The notes below the pieces were generated by a model. The model saw only the letters and a list, made by a program, of their open reading frames with translations, did no database searches and had not been told where the DNA came from. From positions 1-64,000 of the forward strand of contig JACPZP010000077.1 of NCBI GenBank assembly GCA_016195405.1: a stretch of 64,000 nucleotides of DNA. The letters are read 5' to 3'. Shown in pieces: positions 1 to 9,176 of this stretch; position 1 is the first letter of the stretch; each line of letters begins with the position of its first letter. The stretch is from Planctomycetota bacterium (lineage in GTDB: Bacteria > Planctomycetota > Planctomycetia > Gemmatales > Gemmataceae). Made by a program: the position numbers and the translations under genes.

Positions 1-608
1 CTTGCGCGGCGTTTCGGCAGGCATGCCATCCATGCCGACATCATGCCAAATCGAAGTGCCTGGCGCAATACTGTACAAAAGCTTTATTCAGTGCGCAAAT
101 TCCGTGCCGAACACTATTGGTATCAGGACCCTTTTAGGTAGGTTGGATAGCTTAGAAAGAAGGCTCCCGGCAGCCTCGTTGTGTCAGCATCGTGCCCGAT
201 CGTGCGCGACTTAGCACTTCTCGGATCTTGCACGCCGACACCGCCGGGAGTTTGTAGAAGTCAAGCTCCGTTGCCATGAAATCCCGCAAAAGTGCGTGTT
301 TTTTCGTCTCCTGAGCATCGGGGGTATGTGAGAGTGAGACTGTGGAGCTGTGACAAAATCCTGCGCGTAAGCCTATTCTGCTGCATTGGTTAGAGTGACA
401 AGCTCAGCGCCAAACTGCTTGAGGCTGTGACTTTCCTTTGGCGCCGGCGGCAATACGTTTCACCACGTAGTGCATGTGCGTAACATGAATCGAATGCTTG
501 CCCACGCTCGCCACGGGGCCAGCCTACAACATCCCCGATGAGCGAAGCCACCTCCGGCGCCATCGGTATATTGGCATTCCGCTTGCAATTTGCAACAATG
601 CCTTCACC
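1..608. other. No gene recognised upstream of tRNA-Ser
   Basis: Short open frames exist here on both strands (for example 2-214 on the plus strand and 390-662 on the minus strand). None has a convincing ribosome binding site, domain or compositional signature. I see no RNA fold I can name. It may hold the 3' flank or promoter of a gene outside the window. Confidence 0.5.
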
Positions 609-693
609 GGAGGGGTGGCAGAGCGGCCGATTGCACCGGTCTTGAAAACCGGCAAGGGTCACACCTTCGAGGGTTCGAATCCCTCCCCCTCCG
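609..693 (+). tRNA. tRNA-Ser (anticodon UGA)
   Basis: The sequence folds as a class II tRNA with a long variable arm. The acceptor arms GGAGGGG (609-615) and CCCCTCC (686-692) pair fully, followed by discriminator G693. The anticodon stem CCGGT/ACCGG encloses the loop CTTGAAA, giving anticodon TGA, which reads UCA serine codons. The T-arm has the usual GGTTCGAAT loop. The 3' CCA is not encoded, so it must be added after transcription. It is convergent with the tricorn-like protease gene, whose stop is 30 bases downstream. Confidence 0.97.
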
Positions 694-723
694 CTTTAGC
701 TCGGCCCTCGCTCACGCGTCGGG

Positions 724-3700
724 CTATTTGCCTTCCATCTGTGTGCGAAGCACCTCTACCGCGCGTTCAAGCTGCCGGTCGCGGCCGGCGAAGTAGTCAG
801 ACGGACCGTTGTCGACGTAGATATCCGGACGGACGCCGTAATTCTCCAAGTTGGTGCCGTCCACATTCCACAATCCCGACGAGGGCGTGCGCAAGGACGA
901 GCCGTCCATCAGGCGATACGCGCCCGTGCCGATGACCGCGCCGTAGGTGGTGACGCCGACGATCTTGCCTAATTTCAGGGTGCGGAAACCGTCGGGAAAG
1001 ACTTCCGCATCGGACGTCGAGCGCTCGTTGGCGAGAACCGTCATGGGGCCGAAGAAGCCGCGCATGGGGCGGGTCGCCTCGACGGCGTCGCGAACTTTCG
1101 TCTTCTGGTATTGCCGCAGGCCTAAGAGTGCGAGCAATTCCTGGTCGATGTTGCCGCCCGGATTGAAGCGCTGGTCGATGATCAGGGCTTTCTTGGTGCG
1201 GAGTTGGGCCAGGTCGCGCTCGAACTTGCGATAGGCCGGCTCGCTCATTTGGCGGATATGCAAGTAGCCGATCTCGCCGCCCGAGAGCTTTTGCGTCATC
1301 TGCCGCCGCTCTTCGACCCAGCGTTCATATTGCAGGTTGGCGTGTTGAAGCGCGCCGACGGGAGTGACGCGAGCTTTCCAGGCGCCTTCTGGAGCGGGCT
1401 TGTCGTTGACGGTGAACTCCATGCGGGCGCCTGCGGTGTTGGCATAGCTCTTCCAGTAGTTGTCGCCGGCTTTGAGCGGCTCGTCGCCGACGGCGAGGAT
1501 GAAATCCCCTTGCGCCAGCTTGATGTAGTCCTTATCGGCCGGCCCGTTCTTGTAAATGTGGCTGACGCGGTAGACGCCGCTCTTGTCGGGCTCGATCTCG
1601 AAGCCGGGAAAGCGCCCCGATTCAACGTTGCCGCCGCGTCCGCCGCCCACGCCGGCGCTGATGCCGGTGTGCGACGCGTTCAGCTCGCCCAAGAGCATGT
1701 TGACCACGTCGAAAAGGTCGTCCTGGGTGCCGACGTGATCCATGAGCGGCTCATAGAGAGCGCGCATGCTGTCCCAGTTGACGCCGTGCATGGCTGGATC
1801 ATAGAAGCGATGTTTCATGACGCGCCAGCTTTCGCGGAATACTTGCAAGCGTTGCTCGCGATGATTGACGTCGACGCGGACAGTGAAAGCGAGTTTCTTG
1901 CCAGGACTAGCTGCGCCGGTTGCAGCCGCGCCGGCGCCTGGACCGCGTCCACCTGGCGAAGCCGCAGCGGACGGCGCACCAGGGCCTTGCCCGCTTGCGA
2001 ACGCCGTCGAGTAGATCGACTTGCCTTGCTGGTAAAAGAGAGTGCGACCGTCGCGCGCGAATTGCAGCGAGCCAAGCCCGCCGCCGGCGAAGCCGCCGCG
2101 CGGCGGACCGTCGTCCTCATCGGCAGACGGCGCCGACTGGGCCACGCGCGTGAGCTTGTCGCCATCGATCTGCACCGACCAGATCGACTGCACGGTGCGG
2201 CCGCCTTCAACGCCCGAGGTGGCGAATGCGACGGTCTTGCCGTCGGGCGAAACCGCGAGACTGCCGATGTTGTCCGGCGTGCGGGTTAGCTGGCGTGAGC
2301 GGCGGCCGATGCCCTCGAAGTCGATTTTCCCTTCGACCGGTTTCTTCGCCGCACTCTCGCCATCGCCGGCCTTGCCATCGCCGGCCTTGCCATCTCCTGA
2401 CTTGCCATCTCCTGACTTGCCGTCGCCGGACTTACGCGGTTTTTGCTTCGCGGCAGCTTCTTCGCTGTCGACGCCCTTGTCGGCGGGATCTTCCGTCTCG
2501 CGGGCCAGCGCGGTGCAGAAGACCTGCGCCGTCGATTTGCCCTGAATGGAGCTGATTGGAATGACCAGCTCCATTCCTGACAGATACACGAGGTACTTGC
2601 CGTCGGCGGTCCAGTGGGCGCCGGCGTCGCTGTAGCTGGAATCATCCGTGATGCGCCGGGCCTGCCCACCTGAGGCCGGCATGACGTAGACGTGCGGCAA
2701 GAAGGTTGCATCCTGTTTCGTGAACGAGATCCACTTGCCGTCAGGCGACCACTGCGGGTTTTGGATCAGCATCGCGCCGCCGCGCTCTCCCGGAATCAGC
2801 GCGAGCGTTTTGCCGTCCTCGACGCCAAAACGAAGAAGCTCTTTGCCAGACGAGAATAGGAGAGCTTGCGAGTCGGGCGACCAGCGGAGTTGGCCGCGGA
2901 CCGCGTCGCCCGTCGAGACTTCCTTCTTCGCGAGGCCGAATTCGTCGCAGATGTAGACGGCTTCGCGCCCGTGCTCATCGCCGATATAGGCGATGCGCTT
3001 GCCGTCGGGCGACCAGGCCGGCTGTGTTTCGCGTGCGCCCGGAGTTCGCGTCAGCCGGCGCGTCTCGCCCTTTTCCGTGGCAATCGAGAACAGCTCGCCG
3101 TGAATCGAAATAACCGCCCGTTTGCCTGAGGGCGACAAACCGAAGCTGTCCGCCTCGCTGTTATAGGTCAACGATTCCAACGTATTGTCGGCGTCGTCGG
3201 TCGCGATGTCGATCTTGATCGGCGTACTTTGGCCGCTGGCCAAGTCGAGCTTGCACAGGCCGAAGTTTTCCTCGTAGATGATTGTCTTGCCGTCGGCGGA
3301 AAGCGATGGGAAGAAGAGGGCGCCGCTCGTGTGGTGAGTGACCTGCACCGGTTCGCCCCCCTGCTCGCGCACTTTCCAGATATTGTTGATCGAGTGCAGA
3401 GCGTCCGGGCTGCCGGCCTTGGCTTTCACGTTGCGGTCGGAGACGAAATAGATTTCGCCGTTGGCGTACATCGGCCACAGGTTGTTCGCCTTCCATTCGT
3501 CGGGCACGCCGTCGTCGACCAGGCGCGTGTAGCTGGTTTTGTCGAAGTCATAGACCCACAAGTCGGCGGCATAGCTGCCGCGGTAATGCTTGCGCGACCA
3601 GGTCATGGGATGGCGGTTGAAGGCCAGCTTCTTGCCGTCGGGCGAATAGCTGCCCCAGTAGCCCCAATCGACAGGCAGCGCCGCTTCGAGCCCGCCCGAG

Positions 3701-4140
3701 ACAGGCACTTGGAACAGCGTGGGAATCCCGCCATAAGGCTGTCCGCGCGCCGACGAGAAGACAACGTGTTTCGAATCACGCGTCCAGCCGACCACCGTAT
3801 CGTTCGCGGAATGATAGGTAAGGCGCGTGGCCCTGCCGCCTTCGCCCGGCATGACGAATACATCATAATTGCCGTAGCGATTCGACGAGAACGCGATCCA
3901 CTTGCCATCGGACGAGAAGCGCGGATGAATATCGCGGGCCTTGTGCACGGTGATCCGATGGGCCGGGCTGCCTTCTTGCATAAGCCACAGATCGCCCAAA
4001 TAGCTAAAGACGATGCGGCCATTGTGGTAGTCCGGATGCCGGGCCAGCTTCACCTCATCCGCCCGCCCGGAAGCCACGAGTCCAAGCCCAGCCACGCATG
4101 AAACCAGCCACAAAGCGGTGAAACGCAGAAGCGACGCCAT
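724..4140 (-). CDS. Tricorn-like S41 family protease, secreted
   Basis: This is a 1138-residue protein with an N-terminal signal peptide ending near ASGRA-DEV. Next come many PD40/WD40-like propeller repeats with recurring SPDGK motifs, a PDZ-like segment, and a C-terminal S41 (tail-specific/tricorn) protease core. The presumed nucleophile is the serine in the NERSTSDAE motif near residue 1040. The family degrades peptides; here the protein should act outside the cytoplasm. I chose the ATG at 4140 because GAGGG lies 6 bases upstream and the signal peptide follows at once; an upstream in-frame start adds 22 residues with no signal character. A low-complexity GDGK(S/A) run sits before the protease half. 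It is the last of four minus-strand hydrolase genes. Confidence 0.9.
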   Translation of the reverse strand: MASLLRFTALWLVSCVAGLGLVASGRADEVKLARHPDYHNGRIVFSYLGDLWLMQEGSPAHRITVHKARDIHPRFSSDGKWIAFSSNRYGNYDVFVMPGEGGRATRLTYHSANDTVVGWTRDSKHVVFSSARGQPYGGIPTLFQVPVSGGLEAALPVDWGYWGSYSPDGKKLAFNRHPMTWSRKHYRGSYAADLWVYDFDKTSYTRLVDDGVPDEWKANNLWPMYANGEIYFVSDRNVKAKAGSPDALHSINNIWKVREQGGEPVQVTHHTSGALFFPSLSADGKTIIYEENFGLCKLDLASGQSTPIKIDIATDDADNTLESLTYNSEADSFGLSPSGKRAVISIHGELFSIATEKGETRRLTRTPGARETQPAWSPDGKRIAYIGDEHGREAVYICDEFGLAKKEVSTGDAVRGQLRWSPDSQALLFSSGKELLRFGVEDGKTLALIPGERGGAMLIQNPQWSPDGKWISFTKQDATFLPHVYVMPASGGQARRITDDSSYSDAGAHWTADGKYLVYLSGMELVIPISSIQGKSTAQVFCTALARETEDPADKGVDSEEAAAKQKPRKSGDGKSGDGKSGDGKAGDGKAGDGESAAKKPVEGKIDFEGIGRRSRQLTRTPDNIGSLAVSPDGKTVAFATSGVEGGRTVQSIWSVQIDGDKLTRVAQSAPSADEDDGPPRGGFAGGGLGSLQFARDGRTLFYQQGKSIYSTAFASGQGPGAPSAAASPGGRGPGAGAAATGAASPGKKLAFTVRVDVNHREQRLQVFRESWRVMKHRFYDPAMHGVNWDSMRALYEPLMDHVGTQDDLFDVVNMLLGELNASHTGISAGVGGGRGGNVESGRFPGFEIEPDKSGVYRVSHIYKNGPADKDYIKLAQGDFILAVGDEPLKAGDNYWKSYANTAGARMEFTVNDKPAPEGAWKARVTPVGALQHANLQYERWVEERRQMTQKLSGGEIGYLHIRQMSEPAYRKFERDLAQLRTKKALIIDQRFNPGGNIDQELLALLGLRQYQKTKVRDAVEATRPMRGFFGPMTVLANERSTSDAEVFPDGFRTLKLGKIVGVTTYGAVIGTGAYRLMDGSSLRTPSSGLWNVDGTNLENYGVRPDIYVDNGPSDYFAGRDRQLERAVEVLRTQMEGK

Positions 4141-4180
4141 GGCAACCCTCGGGAACGAGAAGAGATTTGGATAATGGACA

Positions 4181-4861
4181 TCATAGGCCGTAGGACGGTT
4201 TTGCAAACCGTCCCATCGAACGGACGGATTGCCCGTCCCATGTATTCGCTGCTTTTTGCAATAAGAGCCGATCCTTCTGGGCTAAGCCGGCGACTTCGCT
4301 CACAATTCCGACCGGACTCTTCTCGAAGAGCACCGCATAGAAAACACATGCGGCAAGGTACGACCCTGCAAGACTTGGATGACTGCCGTCCCGGTCATGC
4401 AACACCGGCAGGTCGTGATTGCGCATGAAGCGCTGCCAGACTTCGCCCACCGGAACGATTGTCGCGCCCAACTCCCGGCCAATTTCGAGGTAGGCATCCG
4501 TGATGGTTTGCTGCGTTTGGGGGGCGTGCTTTCGCGCCCAAGTCAAGTAGAGAATCGTCTTCGCGCCGGCAGCCTTGATCGCTTCGTCAAACAGCCTTAC
4601 GTTTTCGTGCATTCGCTTGGCGTTCTTGATCGGCAGCGTGCTTTGCTCCTGGAGCACGACGTAGTCGAAATGACCGTCCTTGATCGCCTTGATCGCTTCG
4701 CCCGCGTTCCAATGCGCGCGCAACGAAGCGCCGCCACGGCTGATCAAGCATTGCTCGATTTTCTTGCCCCGTTTCGCGGCCAAGTCGGCGATCAGCCCCG
4801 GCAGATTGTTGCGCGCCGTGAAGCTGTTGCCGATGAAAAGAATCTTCAGAAGTGCGGCCAT
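4181..4861 (-). CDS. SGNH/GDSL-type hydrolase family protein
   Basis: This 226-residue protein starts directly with a hydrophobic strand and the block I motif GNSFT, whose serine is the expected nucleophile. A C-terminal DGSHPSLAGSY segment supplies the Asp-x-x-His pair of the SGNH fold. There is no clear signal peptide. The substrate (ester, acetyl-sugar or lipid) cannot be read from sequence. The ATG at 4861 is preferred over one four codons upstream because the conserved first strand begins there. The last roughly 19 codons consist of two short DNA hairpins (4193-4213 and 4222-4238), so the native C-terminus may have been extended by a palindromic repeat. It lies 35 bases after the phosphatase-like gene. 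Confidence 0.8.
   Translation of the reverse strand: MAALLKILFIGNSFTARNNLPGLIADLAAKRGKKIEQCLISRGGASLRAHWNAGEAIKAIKDGHFDYVVLQEQSTLPIKNAKRMHENVRLFDEAIKAAGAKTILYLTWARKHAPQTQQTITDAYLEIGRELGATIVPVGEVWQRFMRNHDLPVLHDRDGSHPSLAGSYLAACVFYAVLFEKSPVGIVSEVAGLAQKDRLLLQKAANTWDGQSVRSMGRFAKPSYGL
4193..4238. repeat. Two GC-rich hairpins inside the 3' end of the SGNH gene
   Basis: GGACGGTTT (4193-4201) pairs perfectly with AAACCGTCC (4205-4213) around a 3-base loop. GGACGG (4222-4227) pairs with CCGTCC (4233-4238). Both are translated as the C-terminal tail of the SGNH hydrolase. Confidence 0.7.
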
Positions 4862-4896
4862 GAGTCCGTCCAATTCGGGTCAAACGCTCTTGTCCG

Positions 4897-6021
4897 TCAC
4901 GGACTTTTGTTTCCATTGGAAACGGCGAGCGGCAACGGCCTCGCAGCCTTCGGACTGGCCGCGTTGAAATCCTCCCCAACCAAATCAGCGATCGTCGCCG
5001 CAACCTGCGACTGCGTGACTTCAATATTCTCGCGCTCGCCCAGCGCCTTCGTATCCGGCCCCATCACGGCGGCCCAAATGAATTCGGCATGGGGCACGTC
5101 CTTGCCATGATCGGTCCAGTCCGCGCGAGTCGAGCCCCGCCCGTGATCCGTCGTAATGAGCAGCGCCGTCTTATCCTTATATCTGGCGTCTTTCTGCAGC
5201 GCCCGCCATGTTTCGGCCAAGAATCGATCCGCCTTGTGGGCGGCGTCTAGGTACAGATCATAGCGACGTCCATGTCCCCATTCGTCCGTCTCACCCAGGG
5301 CGATGTAGAGCACGCGCGGACCGCGCCGCTTGAAGGCCGAAGTCGCGGCCGCCATGATGAAAACGTCAAAAGCATTGTCGGTCCAGTAGCGCGGCATCAT
5401 TTCCATCAACGCGTTCGTCTGCCGTTCGCGCTCCGTGAGATCGTCAGCTTTCAGTGGTTCCCAGCCGGCGTGGACTGGCAGGCCGTTCTTGCGCGAGCGG
5501 AAAATGAACGGAAACACGTCCCAGGTGCAGACGGCTTCGACCCGGCCTTTGAAACCCGGCCGGCCGTTAAGGAACTCGAAAACGGATAGATTGAGATTAT
5601 CCTTCTTGTTGTTGGAGTCGATGCGCGGGTCGGGAAAGCCGCAGAACATCTCGTTGTAACCGGGGTAGGAGAACTTCAGCCCATTGGTGCTCCGCGCGGC
5701 TGCCTTCCGGGCGGGGTTGCCGAAGACCTGGCCATTTTTGGCGACTGTCCCCCAGAAAAAAGGCAGCAGCGCCTCGCGGCGTGCCAAAGCGGTCTCCCGC
5801 CAGTAGCGACGTTTGAGATCCGGCAGGTCGCGGACGCCGCCAGCCTTAGGATCTTTGGGATCCATCAAAGACTCATCGGCGCCGGAAAACAGTTCCTGCC
5901 AACGAAAGCCGTCCAACGTGACTACCACAATATTTTCGGCTTTACGCGGCGAGGACTCTCCGGCCGTGACCGATTGGAAGAGTGCAGCGATCGCGACCAA
6001 TGCAGCGGCAAGTTTCCGCAT
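4897..6021 (-). CDS. Alkaline phosphatase superfamily protein (phosphodiesterase/sulfatase-like), secreted
   Basis: The protein has 374 residues and a signal peptide (MRKLAAALVAIAALFQSVTA). It then begins with VVVTLDGFRWQELFSGAD, the metal-binding Asp block typical of the nucleotide pyrophosphatase/phosphodiesterase branch of the alkaline phosphatase superfamily. A TDHGRGS motif near residue 290 and a DHG...H element nearby give the second metal site. It probably hydrolyses phosphate or sulfate esters in the periplasm; the substrate is unknown. GAGGTG precedes the ATG by 5 bases. It sits between the S9 peptidase and the SGNH hydrolase on the same strand, with 35 bases to the latter, suggesting joint transcription. 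Confidence 0.85.
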   Translation of the reverse strand: MRKLAAALVAIAALFQSVTAGESSPRKAENIVVVTLDGFRWQELFSGADESLMDPKDPKAGGVRDLPDLKRRYWRETALARREALLPFFWGTVAKNGQVFGNPARKAAARSTNGLKFSYPGYNEMFCGFPDPRIDSNNKKDNLNLSVFEFLNGRPGFKGRVEAVCTWDVFPFIFRSRKNGLPVHAGWEPLKADDLTERERQTNALMEMMPRYWTDNAFDVFIMAAATSAFKRRGPRVLYIALGETDEWGHGRRYDLYLDAAHKADRFLAETWRALQKDARYKDKTALLITTDHGRGSTRADWTDHGKDVPHAEFIWAAVMGPDTKALGERENIEVTQSQVAATIADLVGEDFNAASPKAARPLPLAVSNGNKSP

Positions 6022-6063
6022 CCATCACCTCGAGGCTGAAATGTATTGCACGTGGCATCTCGT

Positions 6064-6092
6064 CCGCGCTTGCCGTTGGCTCGCGGCTAAAC
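6064..6092. repeat. Solo arm of palindromic element family A
   Basis: The segment ends in GGCTCGCGGCTAAAC. It matches the right arm of the complete inverted repeats at 29681-29769 and 57896-57981 with about one mismatch, but no left arm is present. It lies between the S9 peptidase stop and the phosphatase-like start. Confidence 0.8.
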
Positions 6093-6095
6093 GTA

Positions 6096-8153
6096 TTATC
6101 GGACTCCGTTCGTGCGCTTGTGCGTTTCGAACCACTTCAATACGCACGCCGTCCTGGCCATCGCCTGGCTCGGTCTCGCCGAGTAGTCGTGCGATGCTCC
6201 GGGAATACGGACGAGCGCGGTGTCTACTTTGCGCAGCTTGAGGGCCTGATAATACTGCTCCGACTCCGAGATCGGCGTGCGGTAGTCTTCCTCGCCGGTG
6301 ACCACCATCGTCGGCGTCTTGACGTTGCCCACCAAGGACAACGGCGATCTCTTCAAGTAATGCTCCGCGTGTTCCCACGGCGGGCCGGGGAACCAATACT
6401 TGCTGAAAAACGGATACGCGTCCGAGGTCAGGACGAAGCTATACCAGTTGATGACCGGCTTACCGACGACGGCGCCGGCGAAGCGATCGGTTTTGCCGAC
6501 GATCCAGGCCGTCAACACGCCGCCGCCCGATCCTCCGGTGACGAACAGCTTCTTGCGGTCGATGTAGCCTTTGGCGACGACGGCATCGATCCCCGACATC
6601 AGGTCGTCGTAGTCGTTGCCGGGATAAGCATGGTGGATGAGATTGCCGAATTCCTCGCCGTAGCTGGTGCTGCCGCGCGGGTTGGTGTAGAAGACGACGT
6701 AGCCGGCGGCGGCGAATTGCTGGTTTTCCAGGGCGAAGCGTGGCCCATAGTTGGCGAAGGGGCCGCCGTGAATCTCAAGGATCAGCGGATATTTCCTGTT
6801 GGCGTCGAAGTTCGGCGGCTTGACGATCCAGCCGTGAATCTCGCGTTTGTCATAGGACGATTTCCAGCGGATCTCTTCGGTGCTCGCAAGCGATCGCTGG
6901 TCCAACAATCCTTGGTTCAGGTTCGTTAGGCGCCGCGGCTTGCCCCCATTGGAGACGATCGCCACGTCGGCGGGATGATCGGGGCTCGTCAGCGTGAAGG
7001 CGAGGCTGCCCTCCTTACTCGCGGAGTAGGACCCTCCCGAATACGGCCGATCGAGGGACAAGCCGCCCACATTCCCGGTGAGCGTCGTCACCTTCCCGTC
7101 GAGGGAGACGTTCCCCAGCTTCGTGTCGCCCTGGTCGTCGAACTGGACGAACAGACTTGTTCCGTCCTTGTTCCAAACGGGCGACTGAATGTCGCGGTCG
7201 AACGATCCGGTCAGCATCCGCTGATTCGTTCCGTCGCGATTCATGATGTAGAGATGAGTAATCTGATAGCCCTGCCGCCTGTCGTCGAAGCCAAGATAGG
7301 CGACCTTCGTGCCATCCGGAGAGACGGCGGGGCTGTGATCGGGGCCGCGGCGATCGGTCCGCTTGGTGATCCTCCCATCGCCAAATGACACCTCGTAAAT
7401 GTCGGTATCGAGCGGCTCATCTTCATTCTCCGGGAAGCGGTTCGCGGAGAAGAACAGCGCCTTGCTGTCGGGCGTCCATTCCAAGCGCCCGCCTCCGCGG
7501 AACGATCCGCCAAGGTCCAAGGGTTCTTTCGTGAGCTGTCGTGGAGTCCCACCCTCGGCGGGCATTACGAACAGATGCGGCTTTGCGTCCTTGAGGTATC
7601 CCTGGCCGTCGAAACGGTAGATCGTCCTTTGAATGACCTTCGGAGGCGGCGCCCATTCCGCGCCCGGAGGTGCAGGCGGCAAATCGACATAGGGCTTCAC
7701 CTTTTCCGGAACGGCCATCATGAATGCGATCTGCTTGCCATCGGGCGACCAGCGCGGGTTTGATGGCGCGGACGTGAGCTTGGTTAGGGCAGCCGATCGA
7801 TTCGATTCAAGCCACAGACAATTGAGCTGTGGCGTGCCGTCGCGACTGGAGACATAAACGATCTGCTTGCCGTCGGGCGACCAGCGCGGCGAGCTGTCGT
7901 TGACGTTGCCTGTGGTAAGAGCCTGGTGATTGCTGCCGTCGGTGTTAATGAGCCAAAGGTTCGAACGCCGCCGATCCTTCATGATGTCCATGAAGTTGCG
8001 GGCATAAACGATCTTCTTGCCGTCAGGCGAGATCTGGGGATCACGCGCGAGTTCCATTTGAAAGACATCTTTGAGCTGGAAGGGCAGCTTTTCGGAGTCG
8101 GCTCCGAGCGCGGGCAATGTAAACAACATGAGTGCGAAGAGGGGCAGGCGCAT
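6096..8153 (-). CDS. S9 family peptidase (acylaminoacyl/prolyl oligopeptidase-like), secreted
   Basis: This 685-residue protein has a short signal peptide (MRLPLFALMLFTLPALGA), an N-terminal beta-propeller of TolB/PD40-type repeats rich in SPDGK, and a C-terminal alpha/beta hydrolase domain. The triad is visible: Ser in GGSGGG (near 540), Asp in GEEDYRTP and His in GASHDYS near the C-terminus. The family removes blocked or short residues from oligopeptides; secretion implies nutrient peptide degradation. AAGGAAA lies 5 bases before the ATG. It is the first gene of the minus-strand hydrolase run and pairs logically with the tricorn-like protease at the other end. Confidence 0.93.
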   Translation of the reverse strand: MRLPLFALMLFTLPALGADSEKLPFQLKDVFQMELARDPQISPDGKKIVYARNFMDIMKDRRRSNLWLINTDGSNHQALTTGNVNDSSPRWSPDGKQIVYVSSRDGTPQLNCLWLESNRSAALTKLTSAPSNPRWSPDGKQIAFMMAVPEKVKPYVDLPPAPPGAEWAPPPKVIQRTIYRFDGQGYLKDAKPHLFVMPAEGGTPRQLTKEPLDLGGSFRGGGRLEWTPDSKALFFSANRFPENEDEPLDTDIYEVSFGDGRITKRTDRRGPDHSPAVSPDGTKVAYLGFDDRRQGYQITHLYIMNRDGTNQRMLTGSFDRDIQSPVWNKDGTSLFVQFDDQGDTKLGNVSLDGKVTTLTGNVGGLSLDRPYSGGSYSASKEGSLAFTLTSPDHPADVAIVSNGGKPRRLTNLNQGLLDQRSLASTEEIRWKSSYDKREIHGWIVKPPNFDANRKYPLILEIHGGPFANYGPRFALENQQFAAAGYVVFYTNPRGSTSYGEEFGNLIHHAYPGNDYDDLMSGIDAVVAKGYIDRKKLFVTGGSGGGVLTAWIVGKTDRFAGAVVGKPVINWYSFVLTSDAYPFFSKYWFPGPPWEHAEHYLKRSPLSLVGNVKTPTMVVTGEEDYRTPISESEQYYQALKLRKVDTALVRIPGASHDYSARPSQAMARTACVLKWFETHKRTNGVR

Positions 8154-8286
8154 TTTGTTTCCTTCTCGTCAAGTCATCAAGGGCATATTTCTCCAAATGT
8201 TATACGCCATACATCTATGATAGATGTCCGTTGGGAAAGGTAATTCGAAGCTTCCAAACAAACAAAAAGCGGCTTTCCCGCATCTT

Positions 8287-8313
8287 AGGTCCGGCTCGGC
8301 TCGCCGGACTTAC
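8287..8313. repeat. Palindromic element family C
   Basis: An inverted repeat built on AGGTCCGGCTCGGCTCGCCGGACTT, nearly self-complementary. The same unit occurs twice at 51923-51978. It is intergenic, upstream of the S9 peptidase gene and downstream of the small His/Tyr-rich gene. Confidence 0.75.
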
Positions 8314-8373
8314 TGTGTGGGAAAGACCGCACTATGTGAATCCATCCATGGAGCAAACAGGGCGCTTGGCGGT

Positions 8374-8670
8374 TTATCGCCCCCAGCTGTAGCTGTAGGA
8401 CGGGTAGTGGTACGAGTAGTAGTAGGGCCACCAGTAACCGTAGTACCAATTGGAACGCCAATGGTTCCAGTGGTGACGGTGATGGCGATGGCGGTGATGA
8501 CGATGGCCATGACGCCGGCCGTAGGAATCCGCGTCGGTGCTCCGCACGGCGCTACTGCGTACGACGGTAGTCGCGCGGTTGGCGACGGAGTTGGTGCCGG
8601 AAGCCTGGGAGGCGGTCGCCCCAATAGCGAGAGCCGCGACCGCGACGGAAAGAATCACAAGCCGCTTCAT
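8374..8670 (-). CDS. Small secreted His/Tyr-rich protein, function unknown
   Basis: The 98-residue product starts with a good signal peptide (MKRLVILSVAVAALAIGATASQA). The mature part has a dense HRHHRHRHHRHH run (near residues 57-70), followed by a Trp/Tyr-rich tail ending SYSWGR. AGGAG lies 6 bases before the ATG, which argues strongly that it is a real gene. I recognise no family. The histidine tract could bind metal and the aromatic tail could be structural; both are inference. It is monocistronic, with a 505-base gap upstream. Confidence 0.75.
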   Translation of the reverse strand: MKRLVILSVAVAALAIGATASQASGTNSVANRATTVVRSSAVRSTDADSYGRRHGHRHHRHRHHRHHWNHWRSNWYYGYWWPYYYSYHYPSYSYSWGR

Positions 8671-9176
8671 TTTATTCTCCTTGCTGGTTGGCAGCAGTAA
8701 TGAGGAATGGTCGGGAACATGGTTTCCATAAGAAGCAGCGTCGGTGCCGCGTCGAAGTCGGTATGTTGGGCATTCAAGCAAACGTGCACGTAAACCGTTA
8801 ATGCATAGCCTGTTGTGATCTAGTTCGAACTCGCCTCGATGCGTTCTCGATTCGACTATCGGAAGTCGACTCGTATTCAGTTTGATACTCAACGCCATGA
8901 TTTGATACGGGCCGATATTCTGCCTTGCGGAAGATAGGGGGTTTTGGTATCGTCCGCGCCGTTGGACGGTGTTTCAAAACGAGACGATCTACTCGAGTTG
9001 ATCGGGGCTTGCAGATAAATAATCGGGGGATACCCTCGTGCAAAGCGAGCGCGTCGAGAGGTTTGATTTACCTAACAAACTTGCTTCAAAGAACTTATGA
9101 AGTCGCCCTCGAGACGCACGCTTTTTCCCTATGATGTATCGAACTCGCAGGACCAGTGTCTCCATTGGAGAACGCC
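8671..9176. other. Intergenic region between divergent genes
   Basis: This 506-base stretch separates the minus-strand small secreted protein and the plus-strand methyltransferase, so it must hold both promoters. Only short, unsupported frames occur in it (8798-9043 minus, 8925-9134 plus). I see no RNA gene or repeat. Confidence 0.5.

Noticed and set aside
1204-2289. Long plus-strand frame (361 codons) opposite the tricorn-like gene
   Set aside because: It is a GC-driven shadow antisense to a gene with clear domains; composition is Arg/Ala/Val-rich with no motif.
8798-9043. 81-codon minus-strand frame upstream of the small His-rich gene
   Set aside because: No ribosome binding site or motif; it lies in a divergent promoter region.
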